From PXAP01 sp964520585 (GTDB lineage Bacteria; Bacteroidota; Bacteroidia; Bacteroidales; PUMT01): 64,000 bases of DNA. Location of the stretch: NCBI GenBank assembly GCA_964520585.1, contig CAZFOO010000001.1, positions 30,737 through 94,736 on the forward strand, written 5' to 3'. Positions 36,078 through 45,647 of this stretch are shown here, piece by piece (within the stretch, counting starts at the first letter, position 1; every line of letters starts with the position of its first letter). The notes under the pieces were generated by a model. That model did not search any database. It had not been told where the DNA came from and saw only the letters and a list, made by a program, of their open reading frames with translations. A program made the position numbers and the translations under genes.

Positions 36078-37262
36078 ATGACTATTATGAAGTTGATGAA
36101 CAGGCTTTTTGTTTTTATCTTACTTATAAAATTAATATCTGTTTATCCTGTTTTTGCGATGCAAAACAACTTCTCAGATGTATTAGATATGCGGGGATAT
36201 ATAAAGGAACTGGGCGGCTTACAGTTTGACAGGAATTTTTCAGACCCGGCATTCAGTAATATTATTCACAACCGGCTCAATATCAGTTTTGATGCTTCCT
36301 CAAATATCCAATTCAGTCTGGAGGGTCGAAACCGTATTATCTACAATGAAATGTTCAAAGTATATCCCGGAATAGGTGAACTTCTGTCAAATGACGATGG
36401 TCTGGTTGATATGTCACATGTTTGGATGACGGAGGGATCATGGATAGGACACAGTGAAATCGACCGACTTTACATGGACTGGAGTATGGATAACTGGCAG
36501 GTCAGGGTAGGACGTCAGCGCATTAACTGGGGAATCAATCTGGTTTCCAATCCTAATGACCTCTTCAATACTTATTCTTTTTTTGATTTTGATTACCCGG
36601 AAAGGCCAGGTGCCGATGCGGTAAGGGTTCAATACTTTATTGACCATTTGTCCCGGCTCCAGCTGGCTGTTAGTCCCTCGAAAGACAAAAAAGACATGGT
36701 TGCTGCAGCCATGTTTAATTTTAACTGGCTTAATAATGACTGGCAGACTCTTGCCGGGTATTTTAAGGACCGCATGGCCCTGGGAATGGGATGGGCTGCA
36801 AGTATTAGGGGAGCCGGCTTCAAGGGAGAAGCCACATGGTTTTATGATGTGGAGAAGACTGAAGGAATGAAACGGGGTAATATTGTGGCTGCTGCGGGAT
36901 TTGATTATGTGTTTCCAGGGGGAACATTTGCAGTAGTTGAGTTCCTTTATAATGGTGGTTATGGGAGAAGGCCGGTAGATGTTTTTATGATCACCGAACC
37001 TTTGCGGGCTGATAATATTATGTTCTCAAAATATGCCGCAACTTTGAGTGCTCAACATTCATTCTCTCCTGTATTGCAGGGAGGGGTTTCGGTAATGGTG
37101 CTGCCGGATATTGAGGCTGGATTTATGATGCCCAGCATGAATTATTCTCTTTTAAGAGACCTTGACCTGGAATTTACAGGCCAGATATTCCTGGGAGGGG
37201 GTGGAACAATATTTGAAGAAGCCGGATCAGCCTTATATTTATCATTACAGTATTCATTTTAA
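36078..37262 (+). CDS. Outer-membrane beta-barrel protein of the LolA-ABC module
   Basis: A 394-residue exported protein with a signal peptide (MNRLFVFILLIKLISVYPVFAM). The mature part has alternating amphipathic strands, glycine and aromatic residues (DNWQVRVGRQRINWGINLV; GYFKDRMALGMGWAASI; ALYLSLQYSF at the end), and it ends in phenylalanine, as outer-membrane barrels do. The LVSNPNDLFNTYSFFDFDYPERPGADAVR-like part (RQRINWG...NPNDLFN) resembles DUF1302-type porins, which in other bacteria partner with LolA-like proteins and MMPL pumps in lipid export. I infer it is the outer-membrane exit or acceptor of the module. No closer name can be given. Confidence 0.75.
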   Translation: MTIMKLMNRLFVFILLIKLISVYPVFAMQNNFSDVLDMRGYIKELGGLQFDRNFSDPAFSNIIHNRLNISFDASSNIQFSLEGRNRIIYNEMFKVYPGIGELLSNDDGLVDMSHVWMTEGSWIGHSEIDRLYMDWSMDNWQVRVGRQRINWGINLVSNPNDLFNTYSFFDFDYPERPGADAVRVQYFIDHLSRLQLAVSPSKDKKDMVAAAMFNFNWLNNDWQTLAGYFKDRMALGMGWAASIRGAGFKGEATWFYDVEKTEGMKRGNIVAAAGFDYVFPGGTFAVVEFLYNGGYGRRPVDVFMITEPLRADNIMFSKYAATLSAQHSFSPVLQGGVSVMVLPDIEAGFMMPSMNYSLLRDLDLEFTGQIFLGGGGTIFEEAGSALYLSLQYSF

Positions 37263-37323
37263 GAGTCCGTCTATAAAGTGAGTGTTTGAAGCAGGTGGAT
37301 ATTTCTGACAGATATTAAGTAAT

Positions 37324-39471
37324 TTAAAAACCTGTAAGATTATAATACCAGAACAACCATGCCAGTGAAACGGCAGCAAATGTATATACACTGTAATGGA
37401 TTCTTCCCGTTATTTTCCACCAGCTTTTTTTCCAGGAAATAATGCAGAAAACAAATAGTACGATAGCCAGAACAAACAATACCGAAGGCAAAATTTCAAG
37501 AATATGGGTCTGGAATGATGTATATCCGAATGCCGATAAAGGCAGCTGGTAAACAGGATCCGGCTTCCCGGTAACTGCCAGTGACCATAACATTAACAAT
37601 AACATTACAGCATAAAGCACTACAACTCTTTTCGCGATCATTCTGATAGTCCGCCATTGTCCCTTTTGCTGGACTTTTCCCGGTTTAAAAATGGTGCCGG
37701 CCTTCCGGCTGAATAGCTTTCTTAACTTCCTGCTTGTAAAATAGATCAGCGTACCAAGGGAAACCAGTATTGACAGACCTGCCGTAGCAGCTGCGAAACC
37801 GGAAGTGGCATAAAATGGCATCCGGATGAAAGTCATTGGACCATCGCTGGCAAGCATAAGTCTCCCATGGGGATCAATGTCTGCTACTATGTATTTCAGC
37901 GGACCAAAAGGATAAAGTGCAGGTGCCTCAAAGTTTTTGTAAATGCCCGGCTCCAATTCTATGAACCGGTAATTAGAGCCAAAAATATCTATATTAAATC
38001 CATCTTCCTTCTCCTCTGTTGCTAATCCCTCTGCGGATCGTGTTATCAGAAGATCAACGTCAAGAACTTCTTTCTGGTCTGCCCTTATTCTCATAACCCC
38101 GTTAAGCAGGTTTAATAATTTATCGGGTCCGGTTTCGATACGGCGGCTCTGCTGATATTCACCTTTAAGTTCATTTTTTTGTGGACGGGCACCTGCATCG
38201 GGAAAAATATCTTCCTGCAATAGTCCTCCCTTACCGGGGAAAAATTTCTGCATGAAAGCATTGAACACTTCAACCTGCCCTGTGTACATGCCCCCGCTAT
38301 AGCAAATAAACAAGCCGGCATTTGCTTCAGGCAGCAGGTAGAATCCGGAATTAAAAAGAGTGGAACTTCCGGCATGAAAAATAACCCTTTGTCCGTTAAT
38401 GGTATATTCCTTAAATCCGTATGCCATTCCTCCAAGCAGGGGGTGATGGGTGAAAAGGGTGGAATGCATGCGACTCAGAGTTTTTTCACTAAGAATACTG
38501 CCTCCGGGATTGTGGCTTATTTCCAGGGTTGATCCCGGAACAGGATCCCTCTGCTTTTGAACGTTTTCACCATCATTAATGCCCGCACCTAGGTGAGCCA
38601 GCATAAAAATTGCCATATCTGCTGCAGAGGTGCTTAATCCCCCGGCAGGGGCAGGCATATATTCAAATTCTCCCTGCAAGAATTCTCCATCCACTTTACG
38701 GTAGGCACCAACCATATTTTTATGAAGATCAGGGGGAAGAGGTTGCCTGAAACTACTGTTGATCATTCCCAGGGGAGAAAATATATATTTTTCGATATAT
38801 TCCTCAAACGGCAGTCCGCTTAAATTTTCAACAATATAGCCGGCAAGAGCCGTGCCATAATTGGAATATGCCATTACTTCGCCCGGCGGAAAAATACGGG
38901 CGGGCATGTGTTTAACGAGATAATCCCGGAGGGGAAGGTGATCTTCTGCCCTTAACCTGAACAGTCCTTCAATGACATCTTCAAATCCTCCTGTGTGGGA
39001 AAGCAGATGTCTCATTGTAACCGGGTCTGCCGGTCCTTTACGGTTTAACCCGTGAATGCTGCGGGGCAATTCAAAATCTATATATTTGGTTACATCCTGA
39101 TCCAGATCGATAATTCCCTTCTCCACAAGTTGCATTACGGCTGTCCACGTAAATATCTTTGAAACAGAGCCTGTCCGGAATAGATTATTCCCCGGGTTAA
39201 CCGGTGTCCTGGTTTTCATATCAGCATATCCGTAACCTTGCATGAACACGATTTTTCCACCGGCAACCAGCGATACCGAAGCATTGGGCAGATCATACCT
39301 TTCCATCAACTCAATCATTTGCCTGTCAATAAAGTTTGCCCAATCCTCATGATCCTGGTTTGGCGGATCAATTAGTCCTGCGAAAGAGTGGAAAGACAAC
39401 ACCGTGGTAAAAACCAAAAGAAAAAACAGTCTTAAAAGAAGATTAAAGATTTTGATGGTAAAAGAATGCAT
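37324..39471 (-). CDS. Serine hydrolase (class C beta-lactamase family) with membrane tail
   Basis: A 715-residue exported protein. After a signal peptide (MHSFTIKIFNLLLRLFFLLVF) comes a beta-lactamase/DD-peptidase-like domain: SVSK (SxxK nucleophile) in RTGSVSKIFTWT, YSN in MAYSNYGTALAGY, and HAG in VIFHAGSST. A middle region without a known motif follows (about residues 400-560), then at least five membrane helices in the last 170 residues. Such proteins hydrolyse D-amino-acid peptides, esters or beta-lactams; the family is not by itself evidence of antibiotic resistance. I start at 39471 because the upstream in-frame ATG at 39501 adds a cysteine-rich leader before the signal peptide. Confidence 0.88.
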   Translation of the reverse strand: MHSFTIKIFNLLLRLFFLLVFTTVLSFHSFAGLIDPPNQDHEDWANFIDRQMIELMERYDLPNASVSLVAGGKIVFMQGYGYADMKTRTPVNPGNNLFRTGSVSKIFTWTAVMQLVEKGIIDLDQDVTKYIDFELPRSIHGLNRKGPADPVTMRHLLSHTGGFEDVIEGLFRLRAEDHLPLRDYLVKHMPARIFPPGEVMAYSNYGTALAGYIVENLSGLPFEEYIEKYIFSPLGMINSSFRQPLPPDLHKNMVGAYRKVDGEFLQGEFEYMPAPAGGLSTSAADMAIFMLAHLGAGINDGENVQKQRDPVPGSTLEISHNPGGSILSEKTLSRMHSTLFTHHPLLGGMAYGFKEYTINGQRVIFHAGSSTLFNSGFYLLPEANAGLFICYSGGMYTGQVEVFNAFMQKFFPGKGGLLQEDIFPDAGARPQKNELKGEYQQSRRIETGPDKLLNLLNGVMRIRADQKEVLDVDLLITRSAEGLATEEKEDGFNIDIFGSNYRFIELEPGIYKNFEAPALYPFGPLKYIVADIDPHGRLMLASDGPMTFIRMPFYATSGFAAATAGLSILVSLGTLIYFTSRKLRKLFSRKAGTIFKPGKVQQKGQWRTIRMIAKRVVVLYAVMLLLMLWSLAVTGKPDPVYQLPLSAFGYTSFQTHILEILPSVLFVLAIVLFVFCIISWKKSWWKITGRIHYSVYTFAAVSLAWLFWYYNLTGF

Positions 39472-39995
39472 ACATTTGAAGCAGTTTTGTCGATTGCACA
39501 TGCTTAATTAATTTTTTCATTGAAGGATAAACCTTCATTATGCCTATCATTAAAGATAATTTTCCCCGGCAGGGAAATTCTGTAACAATATAATCACTTT
39601 TAGGTAAAGTTTTTATATTGTATTTACCTTCCAGCTTTCGCAATATGTTGACAAAATAAATACCAAACTGCCTTTGTTTTTGTTTTTCAAAATTATGGGT
39701 TGCCGGCAGGACAAAAAATACAACGAAAATCCGAACGCTAATGAACAATAAGGTGTCCGCTAACGCACACTGGTGTAACGAAAATGGACAAAAATATAAA
39801 TTCTCCTAACCACCAACAAGTATCCCTTTATTCCTGCCTTTCAGGTATATACTTATTATGGCACGATTTTGTAGTTACGAGTTTGAAATAAATGGTTTGC
39901 TATCATATGTCTGTTTGCAAAATGTTATAACTAAAGATGCTGTTGTGCTATAAATGTTAAAATAATATATAAGTTAACTATTATATGTGACAAAA
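39472..39995. other. Intergenic region (524 bp), no gene called
   Basis: Divergent upstream region of the serine hydrolase and the lipoprotein hydrolase. On the - strand a frame over 39443-39748 contains a stretch (LPKSDYIVTEFPCRGKL) faintly like a GyrI/AraC effector-binding domain, which could be the remnant of a regulator, but it overlaps the hydrolase start and has no supporting context. The rest is AT-rich with no clear promoter box. Confidence 0.5.
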
Positions 39996-40976
39996 ATGAA
40001 AAGAACCTTAGTTTATTTATTTTTTATGGGATTAATATTGTTTGGTTGCTCTGACACTTTCACCGGAGAACTGATCTTTGTTGAACCGGATGATTCAGGT
40101 TCCTTTAATTATCCATATTACCTATATATTCCTGATGACGTTGCAATTGAAGAAATAACTCATGTTGTTATTGAACCAAATAATTCTGGATTTGCTGATG
40201 ACGATCTACAAAAGCATATAGAAAAGGCAGAAAGAACAGCCACCAGGGATTTTTATCTGGGAAACTATGTGGCCCGAAACTTGAAAATACCACTGATTGT
40301 CCCTGTTTTCCCCCGCAGTCAATCGGAATGGAAGATTTATACTCATGCACTGGACAGAGACGTCATGTCTCGAAAAGGAACCAGGATTGAAAGAATAGAT
40401 TTACAGTTAATTGAAATGTTTGATGATGCCCGTTTGAAACTAAAGGAGAGAAATATCTATGTTGAGGATAAGTTTCTGATGACGGGTTTTTCAGCATCGG
40501 GAACCTTTGTCAACAGGTTTACTGTAATCCATCCCGATAAAGTCCTGGCAGTAGCAGCGGGTGGTTTAAACGGTTTATTAATGTTGCCTGTTGATAGCCT
40601 GCAAGGAATAAATCTGGAATATCCAATAGGCACAGGCGATTTTGATAAACTCCTGAACTCCGGGTTCCAAAAGGAATTGTTTAATCAAACACCACAATTA
40701 TATTTTATGGGGGAACTTGATTCAAATGATGCCATTCCTTTTGAAGATGCATTCAGTCAATCCGAAAGAGAAAAAATATTCAGTTTATTGGGAAAAGAAA
40801 TGCATAAAGAGCGTTGGCCAAATTGCCGGAATATTTACCTTAATAACAGTGTAAATGCTACCATAAAAACTTTGGAGGGTATTGGTCACGAGCAACCGGA
40901 ACCAGTTAAAAAAGAAGTTGTTGATTTTTTTGTTGAAGCAATCAATGAAAGTCAAATTGGTTACAAGATCGAATAA
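39996..40976 (+). CDS. Alpha/beta hydrolase-like lipoprotein
   Basis: A 326-residue protein with a lipoprotein signal, MKRTLVYLFFMGLILFGC (Cys at about residue 18). The nucleophile elbow is GFSASGTF, the acid probably in GELDSNDAIPF, and the histidine in GIGHEQP, in the right order for an alpha/beta hydrolase. It may be an esterase or peptidase at the envelope; the substrate is unknown. The start is taken at the ATG at 39996; a GTG at 39987 is in frame. It shares no operon with its neighbours; the ASCH-like gene downstream is convergent. Confidence 0.75.
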   Translation: MKRTLVYLFFMGLILFGCSDTFTGELIFVEPDDSGSFNYPYYLYIPDDVAIEEITHVVIEPNNSGFADDDLQKHIEKAERTATRDFYLGNYVARNLKIPLIVPVFPRSQSEWKIYTHALDRDVMSRKGTRIERIDLQLIEMFDDARLKLKERNIYVEDKFLMTGFSASGTFVNRFTVIHPDKVLAVAAGGLNGLLMLPVDSLQGINLEYPIGTGDFDKLLNSGFQKELFNQTPQLYFMGELDSNDAIPFEDAFSQSEREKIFSLLGKEMHKERWPNCRNIYLNNSVNATIKTLEGIGHEQPEPVKKEVVDFFVEAINESQIGYKIE

Positions 40977-41196
40977 AATATGCTTACCTGAATTGATAAA
41001 ATCAATAACAAAAACATATGAATGATACTTTATCCAACCATTTTGCCAATACTACATGTCGAGTAGTTATGGGGAAGATATCAAGTAGAGTTTTACTAAT
41101 CATGATCGTAATTTTGTCAAATTTCCTTATTGATTTTCTTTTGAAAATCATATTGTACAAATCTGTCATTTCTGTATTCAACATTCAAAAGTTATA

Positions 41197-41640
41197 TTAC
41201 TTTTTCACTCTTTCAATTTTTTCAACAGGCAACCAATCATCCATGTTTCCATAATTACTATTATCTATTGGAAAATGATCGAGCTCCTGAAATTTTATAA
41301 TTTCAATTAATACTAAATACCTTTTCCCAGCCCATTTTTGAAATTGCTTGTCCGATAATGCAAGTTTTTTCAGATTTTCTTTTACCAATTTTATTGATTC
41401 CTCAGTATTCATTTTTTCTGAATTATATACTGAAGAAACAACCGCCCTGGCTTTTACAAGTCCCTCACCGTTGTTATTGATGAAATATAAAACATCTCCC
41501 TTGTTTACTCTGCCATAAGGAAGTTTTCTTCCTGTTGCTCCTCTGATAATCATTGTTTTGCTTCCATCTAACAATTTTTCAAACTCATTTGACTTTGCGT
41601 CAAGATAAACTACGTGATCCATGGTTTCCATATTTTCCAA
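41197..41640 (-). CDS. ASCH/PUA-like domain protein
   Basis: A 147-residue cytoplasmic protein with the PUA/ASCH-like beta-barrel pattern: FEKLLDGSKTMIIRGATGRKLPYG, then KGDVLYFINNNGEG and GKRYLVLIEIIKF. ASCH domains are thought to bind RNA or modified nucleotides, and the conserved motifs RGATGRK and GDVLYF fit that. The small size and single domain give no further clue. The C-terminal NYGNMDDWLPVEKIE is conserved within this subgroup as far as I recall. The gene follows the alpha/beta hydrolase-like gene (42588-41674) by 33 bp on the same strand, so the two form a likely operon. Confidence 0.78.
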   Translation of the reverse strand: MENMETMDHVVYLDAKSNEFEKLLDGSKTMIIRGATGRKLPYGRVNKGDVLYFINNNGEGLVKARAVVSSVYNSEKMNTEESIKLVKENLKKLALSDKQFQKWAGKRYLVLIEIIKFQELDHFPIDNSNYGNMDDWLPVEKIERVKK

Positions 41641-41673
41641 TTTGTCGTTAATAATAAATACAATTCAAAGTTA

Positions 41674-42588
41674 TTACTCAGATTTACAATGGTTTAAGAC
41701 TTCAAGGATGTGTTCTTTCAGCAATTTTGTGTTAAGTGCACCCGTAACATGGCCACACTCAATTGTATTGAGAGGATAACTATTATAAGAATTATAACTG
41801 TCTCGTTGTACATTGTACTCAATAAACTGGTCGAATCTGGATAAAAGAGGGAAAATATTTTGGGTATTCCGGCTTTTAAAAGTCTCATCAAAATTCAATA
41901 CCTTTCTAATTTCCTCAGGTTTATTTAACGCAACATCCGAAACTATTTTACTGTATTTGCTTCTTAAAAATAATTCGCCCAGAAATGAACCTGCCATTAA
42001 CGGAGCGTAAGCAGTTGATGTATTATATAACCCTCGGTGCAGATTGGTTACCCATCCGCCAAGGCTTATGCCTGCTGTAATTACGGGGGCGTTTGACTCG
42101 CTTCGCAGGTACTGAATTAAAGCTTCATTTAGCTTGACCGAGGTTGATATCATTGCCACAAAATTCCTCATCTCAGTCATTTTCTCCTGATAGTGGCGAA
42201 GTTTACAATTGTGGAATGGAGCCCTTACAACAATAAGATTTGCTTCAAAAGCACTTTGTGATTTCAGGAAAATATTGTAGAAGGTATTTTTTGCGGTTTT
42301 CCTAAAATTGAATGGACGCTCATTATTGCCATGATGATATATTATTGTGGGGTAATTTTTTCCCTTCCACTTTGCAACGTATAATGCGGGATCCAGCAAA
42401 TCCACCAACGATTTAGCAGGAATTTCAAAAATTACCTCAGGGTCAATTTTTGGTATTATAAGTTTTATTCCATTTATGGTTTCTTCGAAAGATTCGCTAT
42501 TAATACTTTTAGCAAAGAACTTATTCTTTCCGGCCACCATTGCTCCGATGGATGCTGTCAGGTTATCGATAAATATGTGCTTGTTCAT
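41674..42588 (-). CDS. Alpha/beta hydrolase-like protein of unknown role
   Basis: A 304-residue cytoplasmic protein with no signal peptide. YHHGNNERPF looks like the oxyanion segment, AGISLGGW is a good GxSxGG nucleophile elbow, and ECGHVTG could carry the histidine. A serine-hydrolase role is therefore likely; I do not recognise the family further. The start is taken at the ATG at 42588; an upstream ATG at 42690 would add an unusual 34-residue leader. The gene precedes the ASCH/PUA-like gene by 33 bp on the same strand, so they may be coexpressed. A palindrome at 42790-42805 lies about 200 bp upstream. Confidence 0.72.
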   Translation of the reverse strand: MNKHIFIDNLTASIGAMVAGKNKFFAKSINSESFEETINGIKLIIPKIDPEVIFEIPAKSLVDLLDPALYVAKWKGKNYPTIIYHHGNNERPFNFRKTAKNTFYNIFLKSQSAFEANLIVVRAPFHNCKLRHYQEKMTEMRNFVAMISTSVKLNEALIQYLRSESNAPVITAGISLGGWVTNLHRGLYNTSTAYAPLMAGSFLGELFLRSKYSKIVSDVALNKPEEIRKVLNFDETFKSRNTQNIFPLLSRFDQFIEYNVQRDSYNSYNSYPLNTIECGHVTGALNTKLLKEHILEVLNHCKSE

Positions 42589-42789
42589 GTTGTTTTGTGA
42601 GACTTTAATATCAAGGGGATTAACAGTTAAAATTATTCTGAATAGCCAACAATCTGGATAGACTGCTTTCTTGCCTGATTTAATTATCAATTTTTACGCC
42701 AATTCTCATAATAAGCTATTATAATGTGATATAATGAAGATTTTTCAAAAAATCGACTGGAGAAATTATGTTCAAAGTTGTACACTGCA

Positions 42790-42816
42790 TGTTCGAATAC
42801 GAACACTTTCGAATAC
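42790..42816. promoter_or_regulatory. Palindrome with an added direct repeat, operator candidate
   Basis: TGTTCG-AATA-CGAACA (42790-42805) is a perfect palindrome with 6-bp arms, and TTCGAATAC occurs at 42792-42800 and again at 42808-42816. The site lies in the 420-bp intergenic region between a leftward operon and the rightward gene cluster starting at 43009. No regulator gene is adjacent. The rest of the region (42589-43008) shows no gene. Confidence 0.4.
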
Positions 42817-43008
42817 CTCCGTAAACATCAACATGCTTTTTTTTAGCATCTTATAAACTATGGCCTGTGATTTGATAAATACCGGCTGATTAGTAGTCAA
42901 GTGTAAATTTTGAAGATTCAGCCATAAAATATTACAAATCATCAGGAAAGATTTCCCTGAAAAGATGAGAAAAACTAACTTTATTCTTAACAATTTTAAT
43001 TATCAATC

Positions 43009-43191
43009 ATGGATACTACAAACAATAAGATAACCTTTGAAGAGTCAGGGAGAGTATATGCCAGGATGTATTTGAGATACCAGGACATTAAATCTTGCTT
43101 ACTTTTATACCTCTTTATTGCACTTGAATGGATTATAAGCCCATTTAAAAAAAAGGAGAGAGGCAGCATAACAGAAATAGGTCTTTCGTAA
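43009..43191 (+). CDS. Small hypothetical membrane protein
   Basis: Sixty residues beginning MDTTNNKITFEESGRVYARM, with one hydrophobic helix (about residues 30-45, LLLYLFIALEWIIS) and a basic tail. It starts 260 bp before a TonB-dependent receptor on the same strand. Codon use looks normal, but I recognise no family and the length is close to what chance allows. Confidence 0.35.
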   Translation: MDTTNNKITFEESGRVYARMYLRYQDIKSCLLLYLFIALEWIISPFKKKERGSITEIGLS

Positions 43192-43268
43192 CGTAACCAC
43201 CCCTCAATGACAAATAATCAACATAAATCCGGAAGCAAACTTTTCATAAAGGATTAAACAGGAACCAA

Positions 43269-45647
43269 ATGAAGATCTTTATTTTTAACAAAGCTTTTAT
43301 AACAGGCCTTATCATAACTGTATTGTTTTTTTCAGCGAAAGCTTATTCTCAGGAGCTAACCCAGACTTTCCGCGGAAGGGTATTGGATGCTTATACAGAC
43401 TTACCATTGCCAGGCGCAACAGTCGTTATACTGGGCAGCGATCCGCTGAGAGGCACGGCCACCAATGCAAATGGCGAATTCAGAATTGATGGTCTCCCGC
43501 TGGGACGAATCAATATCCAGGTAAGCATGGTCGGGTACCAGCTGGCTGTCCACAATAATCTGTTGCTCAGGTCCGGAAAGGAACTGGTACTGGATGTTAC
43601 TTTGGAAGAACAGGTCTATACCATGGATGACGTAACGGTACGGCCCGATATAAGGAAAGATAAGGCAATTAATGAGATGGCCGTTGTTAGCGCCAGATCC
43701 TTTACCATTGATGAGACCGAGCGATATGCAGGAAGCCTCGGCGACCCGTCACGTATGGCAGCCAATTATGCCGGGGTGACCTCGGTATCCGATCAGCGTA
43801 ATGATATAGTCATAAGGGGAAATTCACCACTCGGACTGCTTTGGAGGCTTGAAGGTATTGAGATACCAAACCCCAACCATTTTGGCTCTATCGGGACTAC
43901 CGGGGGACCAATAAGTATGCTTAACATAAATCACCTTACCAACTCCGATTTTTACACCGGTGCTTTTCCTGCCGAATATGGTAATGCCCTGGCGGGTGCT
44001 TTCGATATCAGAATGCGCAATGGTAATAACCAGAATCATGAATTTATGGGTCAGATAGGCTTTAACGGTTTTGAGCTTGGCGCCGAGGGCCCTTTCTCAA
44101 AGAACAGCCAGGCATCCTATATGGCAAATTTTCGCTACAGTACAATGGAGGTGCTGCATGCAGCAGGTATGGACTTCGGTACAGGCTCCGCCATACCCAA
44201 GTACAAGGATATCTCCTTCAAGGTCAACCTTCCGCTTGAGCGGGGCAGGATCTCGGTATTCGGACTTGGAGGGGAAAACAGCATCGCTATGCTTTCAAGC
44301 CAGGATGATGACTCTCAGTATGGTTTTACCGGACTTGACCTTTATAACAGTAACCTTATGGGTGTACTGGGAGTAAACCACGTTTATTACATTAGTGACG
44401 ACGTGCGCTTTACTAATACACTTGCGGTATCGGGAATAGAAAGCAGCGCGGATATCTATGACCTCAGCTTTGATCCAGACAATGAAAAAATTAAGGAAAC
44501 CCTCGGCGAGATTAAGTACACATTATCTTCCAAATACTCACATCGCTTTAGCTCACGAAATTATCTCAATACTGGACTTGTATATGATTTTTACGATGTT
44601 AGCTATACAGGAATGCAGCTTGACCCTTCCGGGGGAAAATACCTGCATTACCTGGACAATTACGGAACCATGGGTTTTGCCAGGCTGTTCGCCGAGTGGC
44701 AGCACAGGTTCTCGGATGAACTGTCGGTTTCAACAGGAGTACATTCTTCAAGGCTCTTTTTGAATGACAGTTATTCAGTTGAGCCACGCTTCGGAGTGAA
44801 ATGGGAATTTGTCGAGGGACAATCGCTGAACCTTGGTGCAGGGATGCACAGCCAGACGCAGATGAAAGCGGTATATTTCAGTCAGCGCCTTACCGATACC
44901 CTGAACATGGTGTATGAGAAAACTAACCGGAATCTGGATTTCTCGCGCAGCATACACCTGGTGGCAGGGTATGACAGACTGCTGGGCGATGAACACAGGC
45001 TGAAGCTGGAAGTTTATTACCAGAGGCTTTACAACATACCCGTCGCCTGGCGCAGGCCGGAGTTTTCTTTAATGAATCAGGGGGGAGGCTATTCTTTTCA
45101 TCTTTATGATGATATGGAAAATTCTGGTACCGGCGAAAATAAAGGTATTGAACTCACCCTTGAGAAGTTTCTCAACAACGGATTTTATTACCTGGTAACG
45201 GCGTCTGTTTTCGATGCAGGATATCGCGGATACGATGGAGTGTGGCGCAATTCGGCCTTCAATAACAACTTTGTATTCAATGCCCTTTCCGGTTATGAAT
45301 GGCGAATTGGCAGCAATTCATTCCTTTCGGTGGATCTTAAAATGGTTTACGCCGGGGGGCACCGGAAGCTGCCCATCGATCAGGAGCAGTCTCTAGCGGA
45401 CAATGCCCTGCGTTACAGATGGAGTGAATCATATAATGAGAGGTTCCCCGGTTATTTCAGACTTAACGGCCGGATAACCTTCCGGTTGAACAAGAGTAGT
45501 TTTGACCATGAATGGGGACTTGACCTGCAGAATATTACCAACAGGGAGAATATATTTATTCAAAACTGGGACAGCAATAAAAAGGAGATCTCCACATATT
45601 ACCAGATGGGTTTTATGCCTATGATGACCTACCGGATATATTTTTAA
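43269..45647 (+). CDS. TonB-dependent receptor (first)
   Basis: A 792-residue outer-membrane receptor. The signal peptide ends near AYSQ; a carboxypeptidase-regulatory-like domain follows (about 31-115; RGRVLDAYTDLPLPGATV), then the plug (about 125-240; RGNSPLGLLWRLEGIEI, and DFYTGAFPAEYGNALAG) and a barrel that ends with YRIYF. It takes up a substrate with TonB energy, but no SusD partner is present. It is similar to the receptor at 47685, and an M28 peptidase lies between, so the two may import peptides or peptide-bound ligands. Its base composition looks richer in GC than the second receptor, which could mean a different history. Confidence 0.95.
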   Translation: MKIFIFNKAFITGLIITVLFFSAKAYSQELTQTFRGRVLDAYTDLPLPGATVVILGSDPLRGTATNANGEFRIDGLPLGRINIQVSMVGYQLAVHNNLLLRSGKELVLDVTLEEQVYTMDDVTVRPDIRKDKAINEMAVVSARSFTIDETERYAGSLGDPSRMAANYAGVTSVSDQRNDIVIRGNSPLGLLWRLEGIEIPNPNHFGSIGTTGGPISMLNINHLTNSDFYTGAFPAEYGNALAGAFDIRMRNGNNQNHEFMGQIGFNGFELGAEGPFSKNSQASYMANFRYSTMEVLHAAGMDFGTGSAIPKYKDISFKVNLPLERGRISVFGLGGENSIAMLSSQDDDSQYGFTGLDLYNSNLMGVLGVNHVYYISDDVRFTNTLAVSGIESSADIYDLSFDPDNEKIKETLGEIKYTLSSKYSHRFSSRNYLNTGLVYDFYDVSYTGMQLDPSGGKYLHYLDNYGTMGFARLFAEWQHRFSDELSVSTGVHSSRLFLNDSYSVEPRFGVKWEFVEGQSLNLGAGMHSQTQMKAVYFSQRLTDTLNMVYEKTNRNLDFSRSIHLVAGYDRLLGDEHRLKLEVYYQRLYNIPVAWRRPEFSLMNQGGGYSFHLYDDMENSGTGENKGIELTLEKFLNNGFYYLVTASVFDAGYRGYDGVWRNSAFNNNFVFNALSGYEWRIGSNSFLSVDLKMVYAGGHRKLPIDQEQSLADNALRYRWSESYNERFPGYFRLNGRITFRLNKSSFDHEWGLDLQNITNRENIFIQNWDSNKKEISTYYQMGFMPMMTYRIYF

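Noticed and set aside
37324..39471. Antibiotic-resistance beta-lactamase
   Set aside because: The length, the membrane tail and the family spread point to a general serine hydrolase; SxxK, YxN and HxG motifs alone do not show resistance.
39443..39748. 101-codon frame on the - strand with a GyrI-like stretch
   Set aside because: It overlaps the serine-hydrolase start, has no promoter or operon context, and the likeness is limited to about 20 residues. At most a remnant.
39769..39790. GTGTCCGCTAACGCACAC-like region as an integron attachment site
   Set aside because: It lacks the GTTRRRY/RYYYAAC core pair, and no integrase or cassette is near.
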